Assembly (NCBI GenBank): GCA_910584345.1
Contig: CAJTZX010000047.1
Coordinates: forward strand, 1-29,900
Direction of reading: 5' to 3'
DNA length: 29,900 nt
Source of the DNA: an uncultured Eubacterium sp.
Lineage (GTDB): Bacteria > Bacillota > Clostridia > Lachnospirales > Lachnospiraceae
Translations under genes and position numbers: made by a program
In this document: positions 8,395-18,100 of the stretch, in pieces
How the letters are laid out: each line of letters starts with the position of its first letter
Numbering within the stretch: position 1 is the first letter of the stretch
Notes under the pieces: model-generated
The model's database searches: none
The model's input: the letters and a program-made list of their open reading frames with translations, nothing else
What the model was told of the DNA's origin: nothing

Positions 8395-8408
8395 AAGGAG
8401 ATTAACAG

Positions 8409-10064
8409 GTGGCGGATTCAAAATTAAAGATCATTCCATTGGGCGGATTAGAACAAATTGGAATGAACATTACTGCCTTTGAATATGAAGACAGTATTAT
8501 TGTTGTGGATTGCGGATTGTCATTCCCTGAGGACGATATGCTTGGAATCGATCTTGTAATCCCTGACATTACGTATTTAAAAGAAAATATTGAAAAAGTA
8601 AAAGGATTTTTTATTACCCATGGGCATGAAGATCACATTGGTGCGATTCCGTATGTACTCAAAGAGATCAACGTCCCAATCTATGCGACAAAACTGACCG
8701 TTGGAATTATTGAGCATAAGCTGCGTGAGCATGATCTGATGCGTGTTGTGAAACGTAAAATCGTAAAATACGGCCAGCATATTAATCTTGGATGTTTTCG
8801 TGTAGAATTTATCAAAACAAACCATAGTATTCAGGACGCAGCAGCGTTGGCAATCTATTCGCCAGCGGGTGTTGTAATTCATACGGGCGACTTTAAAGTC
8901 GACTATACACCGGTATTTGGAGATGCCATTGACTTACAAAGGTTTGGTGAGATCGGCAAAAAAGGAGTGCTTGCATTGATGTGTGACAGTACAAATGCAG
9001 AGCGATCCGGATTTACGATGTCAGAAAAAACAGTTGGAAAAGTACTTGATTCGATCTTTACAGACCATAAAAACAATCGGATTATTGTGTCCACGTTTGC
9101 ATCTAATGTAGACCGAGTGCAGCAGATTATTAATTGTGCTTATAATCATGGCAGAAAAGTTGTTATCGAAGGACGCAGTATGGTTAATATTATCAGTACG
9201 GCGACAGAGCTGGGGTATATTAATATCCCTGAACACACGTTAATTGACATTGAACAGCTCAAAGATTACCCGGATGAGCTGACCGTGTTAATTACGACCG
9301 GGAGTCAGGGCGAATCGATGGCTGCGTTATCCCGCATGGCGAGCGGAATGCACAGGAAAGTATCCATAAAGCCAAATGACCTGATCGTTTTAAGTTCCAG
9401 TCCGATTCCTGGCAATGAGAAGGCAGTTACAAAAATTATTAATGAATTATCGATGAAAGGTGCAGAAGTGATATTCCAGGATGTGCACGTGTCCGGTCAT
9501 GCATGTGCGGAAGACATTAAGCTGATCTATTCTCTTGTGCATCCGAAATATGCAATCCCAGTGCATGGGGAGTACAAGCATTTAAAAGCGCAGGCAAAGA
9601 TTGCCGAAGAGCTTGGCGTTTCCAAAGACAATATTTTTATTTTGTCGACCGGAGATGTGCTGGAGCTGGATGAAAACGGTGCAAAAGTCACCGGCAGAGT
9701 TCATGTCGGTGATGTAATGGTAGACGGTCTTGGTGTCGGTGATGTCGGAAATATTGTATTAAGAGACCGGCAGCATTTAGCAGAAGAGGGGATTATCATT
9801 GTAGTATTGACGCTGGACAGCGCTTCCGGCATGGTAGTAGCAGGGCCGGATATCGTATCCAGGGGATTTGTCTATGTCAGAGGTTCGGAAAGCCTGATGG
9901 ATGAAGCAAGACATATCTTAAATGGAACGATGGATCATTGTATGGACATGCATATTACAGACTGGGGCAGAATTAAGACAGATATTAAGGATGCGCTTGG
10001 TGATTTTGTCTGGAAAGAGATGAAACGCCGTCCGATGATTATTCCTATTATTATGGAAGTGTAA
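8409..10064 (+). CDS. rnj: Ribonuclease J
   Basis: A 551-residue metallo-beta-lactamase/beta-CASP ribonuclease with 5'-3' exonuclease and endonuclease activity in mRNA turnover and rRNA maturation. The metal-binding motif HGHEDH is at residues 71-76. HTGDFKVDYTP gives the next metal-binding aspartate, and the beta-CASP part contains IEGRSM, STGDV-type and SGHACAEDI motifs and PVHGEYKHL. The C-terminal domain follows. The start is GTG, eight bases after AAAAGGAG. I cannot tell the J1 from the J2 paralogue, so the symbol is generic. Confidence 0.94.
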   Translation: MADSKLKIIPLGGLEQIGMNITAFEYEDSIIVVDCGLSFPEDDMLGIDLVIPDITYLKENIEKVKGFFITHGHEDHIGAIPYVLKEINVPIYATKLTVGIIEHKLREHDLMRVVKRKIVKYGQHINLGCFRVEFIKTNHSIQDAAALAIYSPAGVVIHTGDFKVDYTPVFGDAIDLQRFGEIGKKGVLALMCDSTNAERSGFTMSEKTVGKVLDSIFTDHKNNRIIVSTFASNVDRVQQIINCAYNHGRKVVIEGRSMVNIISTATELGYINIPEHTLIDIEQLKDYPDELTVLITTGSQGESMAALSRMASGMHRKVSIKPNDLIVLSSSPIPGNEKAVTKIINELSMKGAEVIFQDVHVSGHACAEDIKLIYSLVHPKYAIPVHGEYKHLKAQAKIAEELGVSKDNIFILSTGDVLELDENGAKVTGRVHVGDVMVDGLGVGDVGNIVLRDRQHLAEEGIIIVVLTLDSASGMVVAGPDIVSRGFVYVRGSESLMDEARHILNGTMDHCMDMHITDWGRIKTDIKDALGDFVWKEMKRRPMIIPIIMEV

Positions 10065-10162
10065 ACTTGTAAAGAATAATTTTAAACAGTAACGCGTTGT
10101 ATACGGTATCAGATTCGGTTTTTAGCAGAAAACGGGAATGTGGAGGAGAAAAGGGCCAGATT

Positions 10163-10507
10163 ATGAGTCAGATAAATGAAGCATTAGAAGGATTAATCCA
10201 GGCAATTTGGGAAGGCGAGGAATATAAACGCTATCAGGAAATACGTGCGAAGGTACATGAGCAGCCTGAACTGGAGCAAAGAATCCATGCGTTTCGTAAG
10301 AAAAATTATGAAGTCCAAAACCGTGCAAACGAACGGGCGCTGTACGATCAGGTAGACGGACTGGAACGAGAGGGCATTGAGTTTCGTAAAAATCCGCTTG
10401 TGAATGAATACTTGAATGCAGAGCTTGGAATCTGCAGGCTGTTTCAGAGAATTAACTGGGAGCTTGTGCAAAATATAGATTTTGATCTGGGATTTGTAAT
10501 CGATTAA
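10163..10507 (+). CDS. YlbF/YmcA family regulator
   Basis: A 114-residue helical protein matching the YlbF family (DUF964), with the core pattern YQEIRAKVHEQPELEQRIHAFRKKNYEVQ. In Bacillus, YlbF, YmcA and YaaT form a complex that directs RNase Y to operon mRNAs. A family member beside RNase J fits a role in RNA decay, but that is inference. The frame is open back to a TTG at 10097; I chose the ATG at 10163 because GGAGG and AAGGG lie before it and the length then suits the family. Confidence 0.8.
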   Translation: MSQINEALEGLIQAIWEGEEYKRYQEIRAKVHEQPELEQRIHAFRKKNYEVQNRANERALYDQVDGLEREGIEFRKNPLVNEYLNAELGICRLFQRINWELVQNIDFDLGFVID

Positions 10508-10525
10508 AAGAAGGGAAGCATTATC

Positions 10526-10921
10526 ATGAGTGCCAGTAAAATTGTAATGAGGCTTGTAAGCATCAGCTTTACGGTGTTACTGTTTCTGATGGTTGTGTAT
10601 GGGCTGTATCAACTTGGACTTCGTTCGTACAGTTATGGCTATCGTATTTTTGCGGAGCCTCCGGTGACAGCCGGAGAAGGGAGCGACAAGCTAGTACAGA
10701 TTAAAAACTCGATGAGTGATTCGGATATTGCAAAGCTGTTAGAAGGAAAGGGACTGATCAGAGATCAGTGGTTATTTGTCCTGCAGCTAAAACTATCCGG
10801 TTATAGCGGCAAACTCATATCCGGTTATTATACACTCAATACTTCAATGACAGCGGATGAGATGATGCAGATCATGAGTCAGGAAACGGCAGAAGATACG
10901 GAGCAGGAAAAATCACAATGA
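10526..10921 (+). CDS. MltG-like membrane protein without transglycosylase domain
   Basis: A 131-residue protein with a single transmembrane helix (residues about 10-30) and an extracytoplasmic LysM-like segment: SDSDIAKLLEGKGLIRDQWLFVLQLKLSGYSGKLISGYYTL. That region matches the N-terminal domain of MltG (YceG), the endolytic transglycosylase that ends glycan strands. Full MltG is more than 300 residues and has a catalytic glutamate domain; here the protein stops after TADEMMQIMSQ and an acidic tail. It lies where Bacillus has mltG (yrrL), just before trmR. The stop codon overlaps the trmR start (ATGA), so the short gene is not simply cut by a frameshift into trmR. Confidence 0.8.
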   Translation: MSASKIVMRLVSISFTVLLFLMVVYGLYQLGLRSYSYGYRIFAEPPVTAGEGSDKLVQIKNSMSDSDIAKLLEGKGLIRDQWLFVLQLKLSGYSGKLISGYYTLNTSMTADEMMQIMSQETAEDTEQEKSQ

Positions 10922-11562
10922 TTGTTAATGAAAGATTCACCGCCTATAGTAATTCACTGGATCGTGGAAACACGCAACTGTTAGATGAGATCGAGACAGA
11001 GGCATTGCGCACGGATGTGCCAGTTATCCGAAAAGAAACACAGATATGTCTAAAACTGTTTTTAGCGCTCAAAAAGCCGGAGCGCATTTTAGAAGTAGGC
11101 ACAGCAGTAGGATTTTCAGCAATATTCATGAAAACGTATAATCCGGTGGAATGTACGATTACTACGATAGAAAATTATGAAAAACGGATTCCGATTGCCC
11201 GCGCGAATTTCAAACGGGCGGGCATGGAAGACTCCATTACATTGGTGGAAGGAGATGCTGCGGATGTGCTGCCGCAGCTGTGTGGAACTTTCGATCTGAT
11301 ATTTATGGATGCTGCCAAAGGACAGTATATTCATTTTTTGCCGCATGTGATGCGCCTGTTAAGTGTGGACGGTATGCTGATCTCAGATAATATTTTGCAG
11401 GATGGAGATATTATTGAGTCCAGATTTGCGGTGATCCGCCGCAATCGTACGATACACAAACGGATGCGTAGGTATTTGTATGAACTGACGCATCATAAGC
11501 AGCTTGTAACGGCTGTATTTCCGGTAGGAGATGGGATTACAGTGAGCAGTAAAAAAATATAA
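10918..11562 (+). CDS. trmR: O-methyltransferase, probable tRNA 5-hydroxyuridine methyltransferase TrmR
   Basis: A 214-residue class I SAM methyltransferase of the COMT-like O-methyltransferase family. Motif I is ILEVGTAVGFSA (around residues 57-68). IFMDAAKGQY supplies the metal-binding aspartate and the substrate-side loop, and ISDNILQDG the second metal-site residues. Family members include catechol and caffeoyl-CoA methyltransferases, but the position between mltG and a U32 protein matches Bacillus yrrM (trmR), which methylates ho5U34 of tRNA to mo5U. It overlaps the upstream gene by four bases, implying translational coupling. Confidence 0.87.
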   Translation: MIVNERFTAYSNSLDRGNTQLLDEIETEALRTDVPVIRKETQICLKLFLALKKPERILEVGTAVGFSAIFMKTYNPVECTITTIENYEKRIPIARANFKRAGMEDSITLVEGDAADVLPQLCGTFDLIFMDAAKGQYIHFLPHVMRLLSVDGMLISDNILQDGDIIESRFAVIRRNRTIHKRMRRYLYELTHHKQLVTAVFPVGDGITVSSKKI

Positions 11563-11613
11563 GGCGGCAGTATTAATAGAACAGCTGTTGTCAAAGATGA
11601 TTAGGAGACCGTA

Positions 11614-12861
11614 ATGAAACGTCCGGAATTGTTAGTTCCTGCAGGCAGTTTGGAAGTGTTGAAAATAGCAGTAATATATGGTGCAGATGCCGTATATATT
11701 GGAGGAGAATCGTTTGGACTGCGTGCGAAGGCAAAAAATTTTACATTGGAAGAAATGGCACAGGGCATTGCATTTGCACATGCACATCAGGCGAAAGTAT
11801 ACGTAACGGCAAATATTTTTGCACACAATGAAGATCTGTCTGGTGTACGGGAATATTTTCAGCAGTTAAAAGAGATACAGCCGGATGCGCTGATTATCTC
11901 AGATCCCGGAATCTTTACGATTGCCGCAGAAGTATGTCCGCAGATTGAGGTGCACATCAGTACACAGGCAAATAATACGAATTATGAGTCTATGTTGTTT
12001 TGGCACAGATTGGGGGCAAAGCGTGTTGTCTGTGCACGCGAATTATCGTTAGCAGAAATCTGCGATATACGCAGCCGGATTCCGGATGAACTGGAACTGG
12101 AAGCATTTGTGCATGGAGCGATGTGTATCTCTTATTCCGGCAGATGTCTGCTTAGCAACTATTTTACCGGCAGGGATGCCAATCAGGGAGCTTGTACCCA
12201 TCCATGCCGCTGGCAGTATGCGGTAGTAGAAGAAAAAAGACCGGGGGAATATTTGCCTGTTTATGAAAACGAGCGGGGAACTTATATTTTTAATTCCAAA
12301 GATTTATGTATGATAGAGCATGTTCCTGATTTAATCCAGGCAGGAATTGATAGTTTTAAAATAGAAGGCCGTATGAAGACAGCGCTTTACATTGCTACTG
12401 TGGCAAGGACTTATCGCAGAGCAATTGATGATTATAGCAAAGCGGAGTCTTTGTATGAGCAAAATCTGCCATGGTACCGTACACAGATCGCCAGCGGTAC
12501 TTTCCGGCAGTTTACAACAGGCTTTTTTTATGGAAAGCCATCCGAAGAAGCCCAGGTATATGACAGCAATGATTATGTAAAAAATTATACATATCTTGGC
12601 ATCATAGAAGACAGAAATGAAGCAGGAGCGTACCGTATCGAACAAAAAAATAAGTTTTCAATTGGAGAACAGATAGAAGCGATGAAGCCAGACGGAACAA
12701 ATCTTGCGGTAACGGTCCGCTCGATTGCGGATGAGGAAGGAACGGCGATGGAATCCGCACCACATCCGAAACAGGTGTTGTATGTGGATTTGGAATGTAT
12801 ACAGGATCGATCGATACATTTAGATCAATATGATATTCTACGTAGAAAAGAGGAGGACTAA
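11614..12861 (+). CDS. trhP: U32 family protein, probable tRNA U34 hydroxylase TrhP
   Basis: A 415-residue peptidase-U32-family protein. The N-terminal TIM-barrel-like part begins ELLVPAGSLEVLKIAVIYGADAVY and has VHISTQANNTN. The family signature EAFVHGAMCISYSGRCLLS precedes four cysteines, C171, C178, C194 and C198, that fit an Fe-S site. In Bacillus and E. coli, TrhP proteins use prephenate to hydroxylate U34 of tRNA. The preceding trmR then methylates the product, so the two genes form a complete wobble-uridine pathway. Bacillus has two adjacent U32 genes (yrrN and yrrO); only one, the long form, is present here. Confidence 0.88.
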   Translation: MKRPELLVPAGSLEVLKIAVIYGADAVYIGGESFGLRAKAKNFTLEEMAQGIAFAHAHQAKVYVTANIFAHNEDLSGVREYFQQLKEIQPDALIISDPGIFTIAAEVCPQIEVHISTQANNTNYESMLFWHRLGAKRVVCARELSLAEICDIRSRIPDELELEAFVHGAMCISYSGRCLLSNYFTGRDANQGACTHPCRWQYAVVEEKRPGEYLPVYENERGTYIFNSKDLCMIEHVPDLIQAGIDSFKIEGRMKTALYIATVARTYRRAIDDYSKAESLYEQNLPWYRTQIASGTFRQFTTGFFYGKPSEEAQVYDSNDYVKNYTYLGIIEDRNEAGAYRIEQKNKFSIGEQIEAMKPDGTNLAVTVRSIADEEGTAMESAPHPKQVLYVDLECIQDRSIHLDQYDILRRKEED

Positions 12862-12863
12862 CA

Positions 12864-13922
12864 ATGGGAAAGGACAAATATGTAGCATATGTGGGTACGT
12901 ACACACATGAAAACAGCCTGGGCATTCATATTTATGATGTGGATGTGGAAAATGCAAAGATTGAAGAACGAAAAATGGTTCCAATCAGCAATTCCTCAGA
13001 TGTGATTATTTCGCACAACGGAAAAATTTTATATTCGATTGCAGATGAAGGTGTGGAAGCATTTCACATTTTGGAAAACGGAGATCTTGAGAAGATTAAT
13101 AAGAAATGGATTGGCGGTATGCGGGGCTGCTATCTAGAGTTAGACAGAGAAGACAGATTTTTGTTTGTTGCAGGCTATCATGATGCAAGAGTATCCATGC
13201 TACGTCTGAATAAAGACGGCTCAATTGCAGGCATTGCAGACGGTGTTTTTCACAAAGGAATGGGGCGCTGTATCGCAGAGCGTAATTCCAGACCACATGT
13301 ACACTGTGTGAAAGTGACGCCTGACCAGAAGTTTTTGTGTGCAGTGGATGGAGGATTAGACCATATTAAAATATATCGCCTGGATTATGATGGCGGCCAG
13401 CTGATTCATCATGATATTTTAAGATGCCCGTTAGACTCTGCACCGCGTGCCATGCGTTTTAGCAAAGATGGCAAGTATGCTTATGTGTTATGTGAGCTTA
13501 CAAATGTTGTAAATGTATATCGTTATTTTCTTACAGAAAGCGGGAATCCAGAATTTGAAAAAATCCAGACGATTTCAACAGAAGATCCGACAGAAGATGA
13601 AATCTGCAGTGCGGCAGCAATGGAATTTTCAGCGGATGGCAATTATTTGTTCTGTACAGATGCCGGTATTAATTCAGTGCTTGTCTTTGCAGTAGATAAA
13701 GAAACCGGATTGCTGACACTCATGTGCAATAACCGTATTGGGGGAGAATTTCCGAAAGCAATTTCGGTATTTCCAGATGGGAAGAACTTTATGTGCCTGA
13801 ATCATGACAGCAATTCCATTGGCATATTCTCCATGAATTATGAAGGAAACTATTTCCTGATGCATGGGAAACCGGTAGAAGTAGAGACCCCAAACTGTGT
13901 ATATATTCATAAGTTAAGATAG
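12864..13922 (+). CDS. Lactonase-family seven-bladed beta-propeller protein
   Basis: 352 residues matching the lactonase family (COG2706, 6-phosphogluconolactonase type). It begins YVAYVGTYTHENSLGIHIY and has repeated blade motifs such as HCVKVTPDQKFLCAVDGG, RAMRFSKDGKYAYVLCEL and AMEFSADGNYLFCTDAG. Some members hydrolyse 6-phosphogluconolactone; most are uncharacterised, so the substrate is open. No signal peptide is seen, so the protein is probably cytoplasmic. GAGGAGG inside the end of trhP, two bases before the start region, suggests coupled translation. Confidence 0.85.
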   Translation: MGKDKYVAYVGTYTHENSLGIHIYDVDVENAKIEERKMVPISNSSDVIISHNGKILYSIADEGVEAFHILENGDLEKINKKWIGGMRGCYLELDREDRFLFVAGYHDARVSMLRLNKDGSIAGIADGVFHKGMGRCIAERNSRPHVHCVKVTPDQKFLCAVDGGLDHIKIYRLDYDGGQLIHHDILRCPLDSAPRAMRFSKDGKYAYVLCELTNVVNVYRYFLTESGNPEFEKIQTISTEDPTEDEICSAAAMEFSADGNYLFCTDAGINSVLVFAVDKETGLLTLMCNNRIGGEFPKAISVFPDGKNFMCLNHDSNSIGIFSMNYEGNYFLMHGKPVEVETPNCVYIHKLR

Positions 13923-13955
13923 GCGAACACAAGAGAAAAAGGAGAATAATTAATT

Positions 13956-14921
13956 ATGGCAGAGAAATATCGTTTGGTAACAAGAAGTGATTTTGACGGT
14001 CTTGTGTGTGCAATGATCTTAAAAGAAATGGATTTGATTGATGATATTAAGTTTGTTCATCCAAAAGATATGCAGGATGGACTCATTCCTGTTACAAACC
14101 GTGATATTACAACGAATCTTCCATATGTAAAAGGCGTACATTTGGCATTTGACCACCATTCCAGTGAAGTGTCCGATGATGAAGAAAAACCAGCATATAT
14201 CATTGAAGGAGAAGCGCCGTCCGCAGCTCGTGTCGTATATGAATATTACGGAGGAAAAGAGAATCTGCCGCGGATTTCAGAAGAGATTATGGCTGCAGTT
14301 GACAAATCCGATTCTGCTCAGTTTGATATGGATGATATTTTAAATCCAAAAGGCTGGACGCTGATGAGCTTTTTGATGGATGCCAGAACCGGGCTGGGAC
14401 GTTTTCACCAATTTCGTATTTCCAACTATGATCTGATGATGCAGCTCATTGATTTTTGTCTGGAGCATTCGGTAGAGGAAGTACTGGAGCTGCCGGATGT
14501 AAAAGAAAGAGTAGATTTGTATTTCAAACAGCAGCAGGATTTTAAAGCACAGCTGAAACGCGTCACAAAGATGAATGGTGATGTGGCGGTTATTTATTTA
14601 AAAGATGAGGAGATTATTTACACTGGAAACCGTTTTTTAATCTATGCGCTATTTCCACAAGCAAAGATTTCTGTACATGTGATGTGGGGATTCCGTAAGC
14701 AAAATACGGCTGTTACGATCGGAAAATCGATTGTAAACCGTTCTTCACAAATAGATATCGGCGAAATCTGTCATTACTATGGAGGCGGCGGACACCGAAA
14801 CGCAGGGACATGCCAGCTGCCAAATGATGAAGTCGACGGTATTCTGCCGGATATTTTAGATCTTCTAAATGAAAAGATTACGCTGAAAACGTTAGATAAG
14901 AAAAAAGGGCCGCAGTTTTAA
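13956..14921 (+). CDS. DHH/DHHA1 family phosphoesterase
   Basis: 321 residues with an N-terminal DHH domain and a C-terminal DHHA1 domain. Metal-binding motifs are TRSDFDGLV near the N-terminus, FDHHSSE about residue 65, and DKSDS about residue 115. The DHHA1 substrate-binding motif GGGGHRNAG is near residue 280. The superfamily includes exopolyphosphatases, nanoRNases and cyclic dinucleotide phosphodiesterases. The first metal motif lacks the histidine of typical NrnA/GdpP enzymes (TRSDFD), so I do not assign a substrate. AAAAGGAG precedes the start and a good terminator follows, ending the long co-directional run. Confidence 0.88.
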   Translation: MAEKYRLVTRSDFDGLVCAMILKEMDLIDDIKFVHPKDMQDGLIPVTNRDITTNLPYVKGVHLAFDHHSSEVSDDEEKPAYIIEGEAPSAARVVYEYYGGKENLPRISEEIMAAVDKSDSAQFDMDDILNPKGWTLMSFLMDARTGLGRFHQFRISNYDLMMQLIDFCLEHSVEEVLELPDVKERVDLYFKQQQDFKAQLKRVTKMNGDVAVIYLKDEEIIYTGNRFLIYALFPQAKISVHVMWGFRKQNTAVTIGKSIVNRSSQIDIGEICHYYGGGGHRNAGTCQLPNDEVDGILPDILDLLNEKITLKTLDKKKGPQF

Positions 14922-14972
14922 ATGTATGGCGCCAGACGTTAGCTGCGTCTTAGATTTTGATAAGACAGTATG

Positions 14973-15013
14973 AAAACTCGCAGAATTGTAGTCTGCGGGT
15001 TTTTCATTTTTTT
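14973..15013 (+). terminator. Terminator after the DHH gene
   Basis: A stem of ACTCGCAG with CTGCGGGT (one G-T pair), extended by A-T pairs, and a 9-base loop is followed by a T-rich run through 15013. It closes the 7161-14921 gene run. Two weaker stems (AGACG/CGTCT and GTCTTA/TAAGAC) lie just upstream. Confidence 0.8.
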
Positions 15014-15053
15014 GCTTAGTATCGTGAATCATACGTCTGATTAGAACATACGA

Positions 15054-15082
15054 TTGCTATTTTATAATAAATCCGATATAAT
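15054..15082 (+). promoter_or_regulatory. Sigma-A promoter of the restriction-modification module
   Basis: TTGCTA (15054-15059) and a perfect TATAAT (15077-15082) are 17 bases apart. The predicted transcript starts near 15089, leaving a leader of about 37 bases to the chosen start. Confidence 0.75.
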
Positions 15083-15126
15083 ATCTGAGTACAAAAAGGA
15101 TGCCGATACCAGACAGGGGAACGATG

Positions 15127-18100
15127 ATGAATAAAGAGGAATTGCAAAGGCTGGTAAGCCAGTATGAGCGAAATGCAAAAACATATAAAAATGCAAAAGA
15201 ATATAATGAGCAGGACTGTCGGGATGAGTTTATCAGTCCTTTGCTGGAGTGTTTTGGATGGGATGTGCACAATAAAAAAGGAGCTCCGCCGCAGTATAAG
15301 GAAGTTGTTGTGGAAAAATTTTCAAGTCAGAAGGAGCGCCCGGATTATACGCTGACGTTAAATGGTGTTTCTAAAATATTTGTGGAAGCCAAAAAACCTT
15401 CAGTTGAAATCCGGCTGGAAACTGCTCCTGCCAGGCAGGCCAGAAGCTATGGCTGGAATGCAAAACATAAAATTTCCGTACTGACAAACTTTGAGTATTT
15501 CATGATTTATGATACTACGAGCAGGCCAAAGGAGGGGGATCTGCCGCATGTATCGCTATACCGGTGTTATCATTATTCACAGTATGCAGATGCTTATGAG
15601 GAAATCAGCAGTTTGCTGTCCAAAGAAACTGTGTATTCTGGTGCATTTGATGCATTTGTAAATGGAAATTTTCAAAGCAGCGGCAGATATGCGTCGGAGA
15701 TCGACGAAATATTTTTAAAGCAGATGAATGAATGGCGGCTGGAGATCGGCAGTGATTTATATCAAAAATCTTTGAAATATCACGATATGGATTTGTTGAA
15801 TGATGTTGTGCAGGAGTTTATGAACCAGATCATTTTTCTTCGTATTTGTGAGGATCGAAATTTGCCTTTATACAAAAGTCTGAAAGAGGCGGCTGAAAAC
15901 AAAAAACAGCTGAGTTGGACGCTGTTTCGTATTTTTCAGGAGGCGGATAAGCGGTACAATTCCAAATTGTTTGCACAGGATGCGGCGGATACGATACTGT
16001 TTGACTTAGATGTTAAGATCATACATAAAATTATTCAGGCATTGTATTATCCGCAAAATCCATATATGTTTCATATGATAGAACCAGGGATTCTTGGCAA
16101 GATTTATGAATCCTTCTTAACAGAATGTCTGATTGTAGAGCAGGGGCAGGTAGCGCTTACTGCAAAAGGAGCTTACCGATACCGGTCTGTTGTTTCTACG
16201 CCGACAGAGATTGTAAAATATATGGTAAAGATGGCATTAGAGCCACATTGTGCTGGAAAAACGCCGCAGCAGATCCGGTCGCTTAAAATTGCAGATATTG
16301 CATGTGGTTCTGGAGTTTTTTTAGAAGAGGCATATCAGTATTTGATCGATTACTGTGTACAGTGGTATTTAAAAAACAGACCAGACGTTTTGTCTGAGCA
16401 GAGCAATGGAAAGAAAAAGCTGCCTTTTGAGGAAAAAAAAGCAATATTAAAAAGCTGCATTTATGGGACAGATATAGATATTCATGCCGTCTGGGTCAGT
16501 CGGTTTAACCTGTTGATTAAATTAATGGAAGAAGAAACACCCGCATCTGTGCATGATTGTGTTCCGGCTCTGCCGGATTTAGATGAAAATATAAAAAACG
16601 GAAACGCATTGATTACAAGAGAGGATCTTGACGATGATGTATGTTCTGTTGAGCTGCTTTGCAAAGTGATTCCGTTTGCCTGGGAATCGTTTTGGGAGAA
16701 CAAAGATAAAAACGAAACGTATGGATTTACGGTTATTGTCGGAAATCCACCATATGTAAAGACCGAAGATATGCATACGCTGGAGACGGATACGGAATTT
16801 TACGTTTATAAGAAAAAGTATCAGACAGCATATAAGCAGTTTGATAAATATTTTTTATTTTTGGAACGCGCGATGCAGTTGTTACAGGCAGATGGGACGT
16901 TATGTTATATTGTGCCAAACAAATTTTATAAAACGGACGCAGGGCAGATGTTACGGCAATTTCTTGCCGATAAAATGATACAGCTGGACGATTTTGGGGA
17001 TATGCAGCTGTTTCCAGATAAAACCATTTACAGCTCGATTGTATTGTGTACGAACGCGAAAACAGAACAGATGAAATATACAAATGTGTCTTCGCTTGCA
17101 GAACTATGGGCCGGAGACGTGCAGGAATATATCATGGTTGCAAATGCGTCTTTGGGAAGCGCACCATGGCGGCTTTCTACGGATATTGGATTTATGAAAA
17201 TGGTTACAAAGATGGAAGAACATGCAAAGCCGCTTGGAGAAATTGTCAATATTTTCAATGGGATACAGACAAGCGCCGAGCGGCCTGAGCCGGTCTATTG
17301 GTTTACACAAAAAGAAGTGTTGGAAGAAACAAAAGAGCTTGTCAGGATCCAGAAGTTTGACGGTATTTACGAAATCGAAAAAAGTATTTTAAAGCCATAC
17401 TTTAAACCGACGAAAGCAGATGAAAAAGGAATGCAGACTTATTCGCTGCTGCATACGGATAAGCGCATTATATTTCCTTATACGGAAGAAGGGAATCTGA
17501 TTGAGATAGATGTGCTGCAGCGGGATTATCCGGGAACATACGCATATCTGAATGCCTGTTATGATCTGCTTGTACCTAAATGCCTGAATCATGGCGTTGG
17601 ACGAGATATTAAAAATGCCACAATGCAAAACTGGTATCAGTATGGCAGGACACAGGCATTGACAGCATTTTTCCATACACCGAAGCTGATTGTACGTGTG
17701 CTGAGCAGACAGCCAATGTATGCATACGATACACAGGATATGCTGATTGCTTCAGGAGGTACGGCAGGATATTGTGCAATAGCGGCATCGAAAGACTGTA
17801 AGTATGATCTTGCTTATATCCAGGCATGGCTGAATCATCCGTATACGGAACAGCTGCTATGCACGATGGGAAGCGATTTTGAGGGCGGTTATACGGCAAG
17901 AGGTACGTATCTTTTGAAAAAGATTCCGTTTTTAGAGCTGGATTTTGCAAAAAAAGAGCAAAAGGCTGCTTATGATGCCGTTGTTTCTGATACAAAAAAG
18001 ATTTACCATTTGAATGAAAGGTTACAGACAAAATCCGACCGCAGGACAAAAGAAGTCATAGAACGGGAAAAGGAAAAACTGATCAGACAGATAGAAGCGC

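Noticed and set aside
10097..10162. Upstream TTG extension of the YlbF-family gene
   Set aside because: No ribosome binding site precedes it, and GGAGG lies within the extension just before the ATG at 10163.
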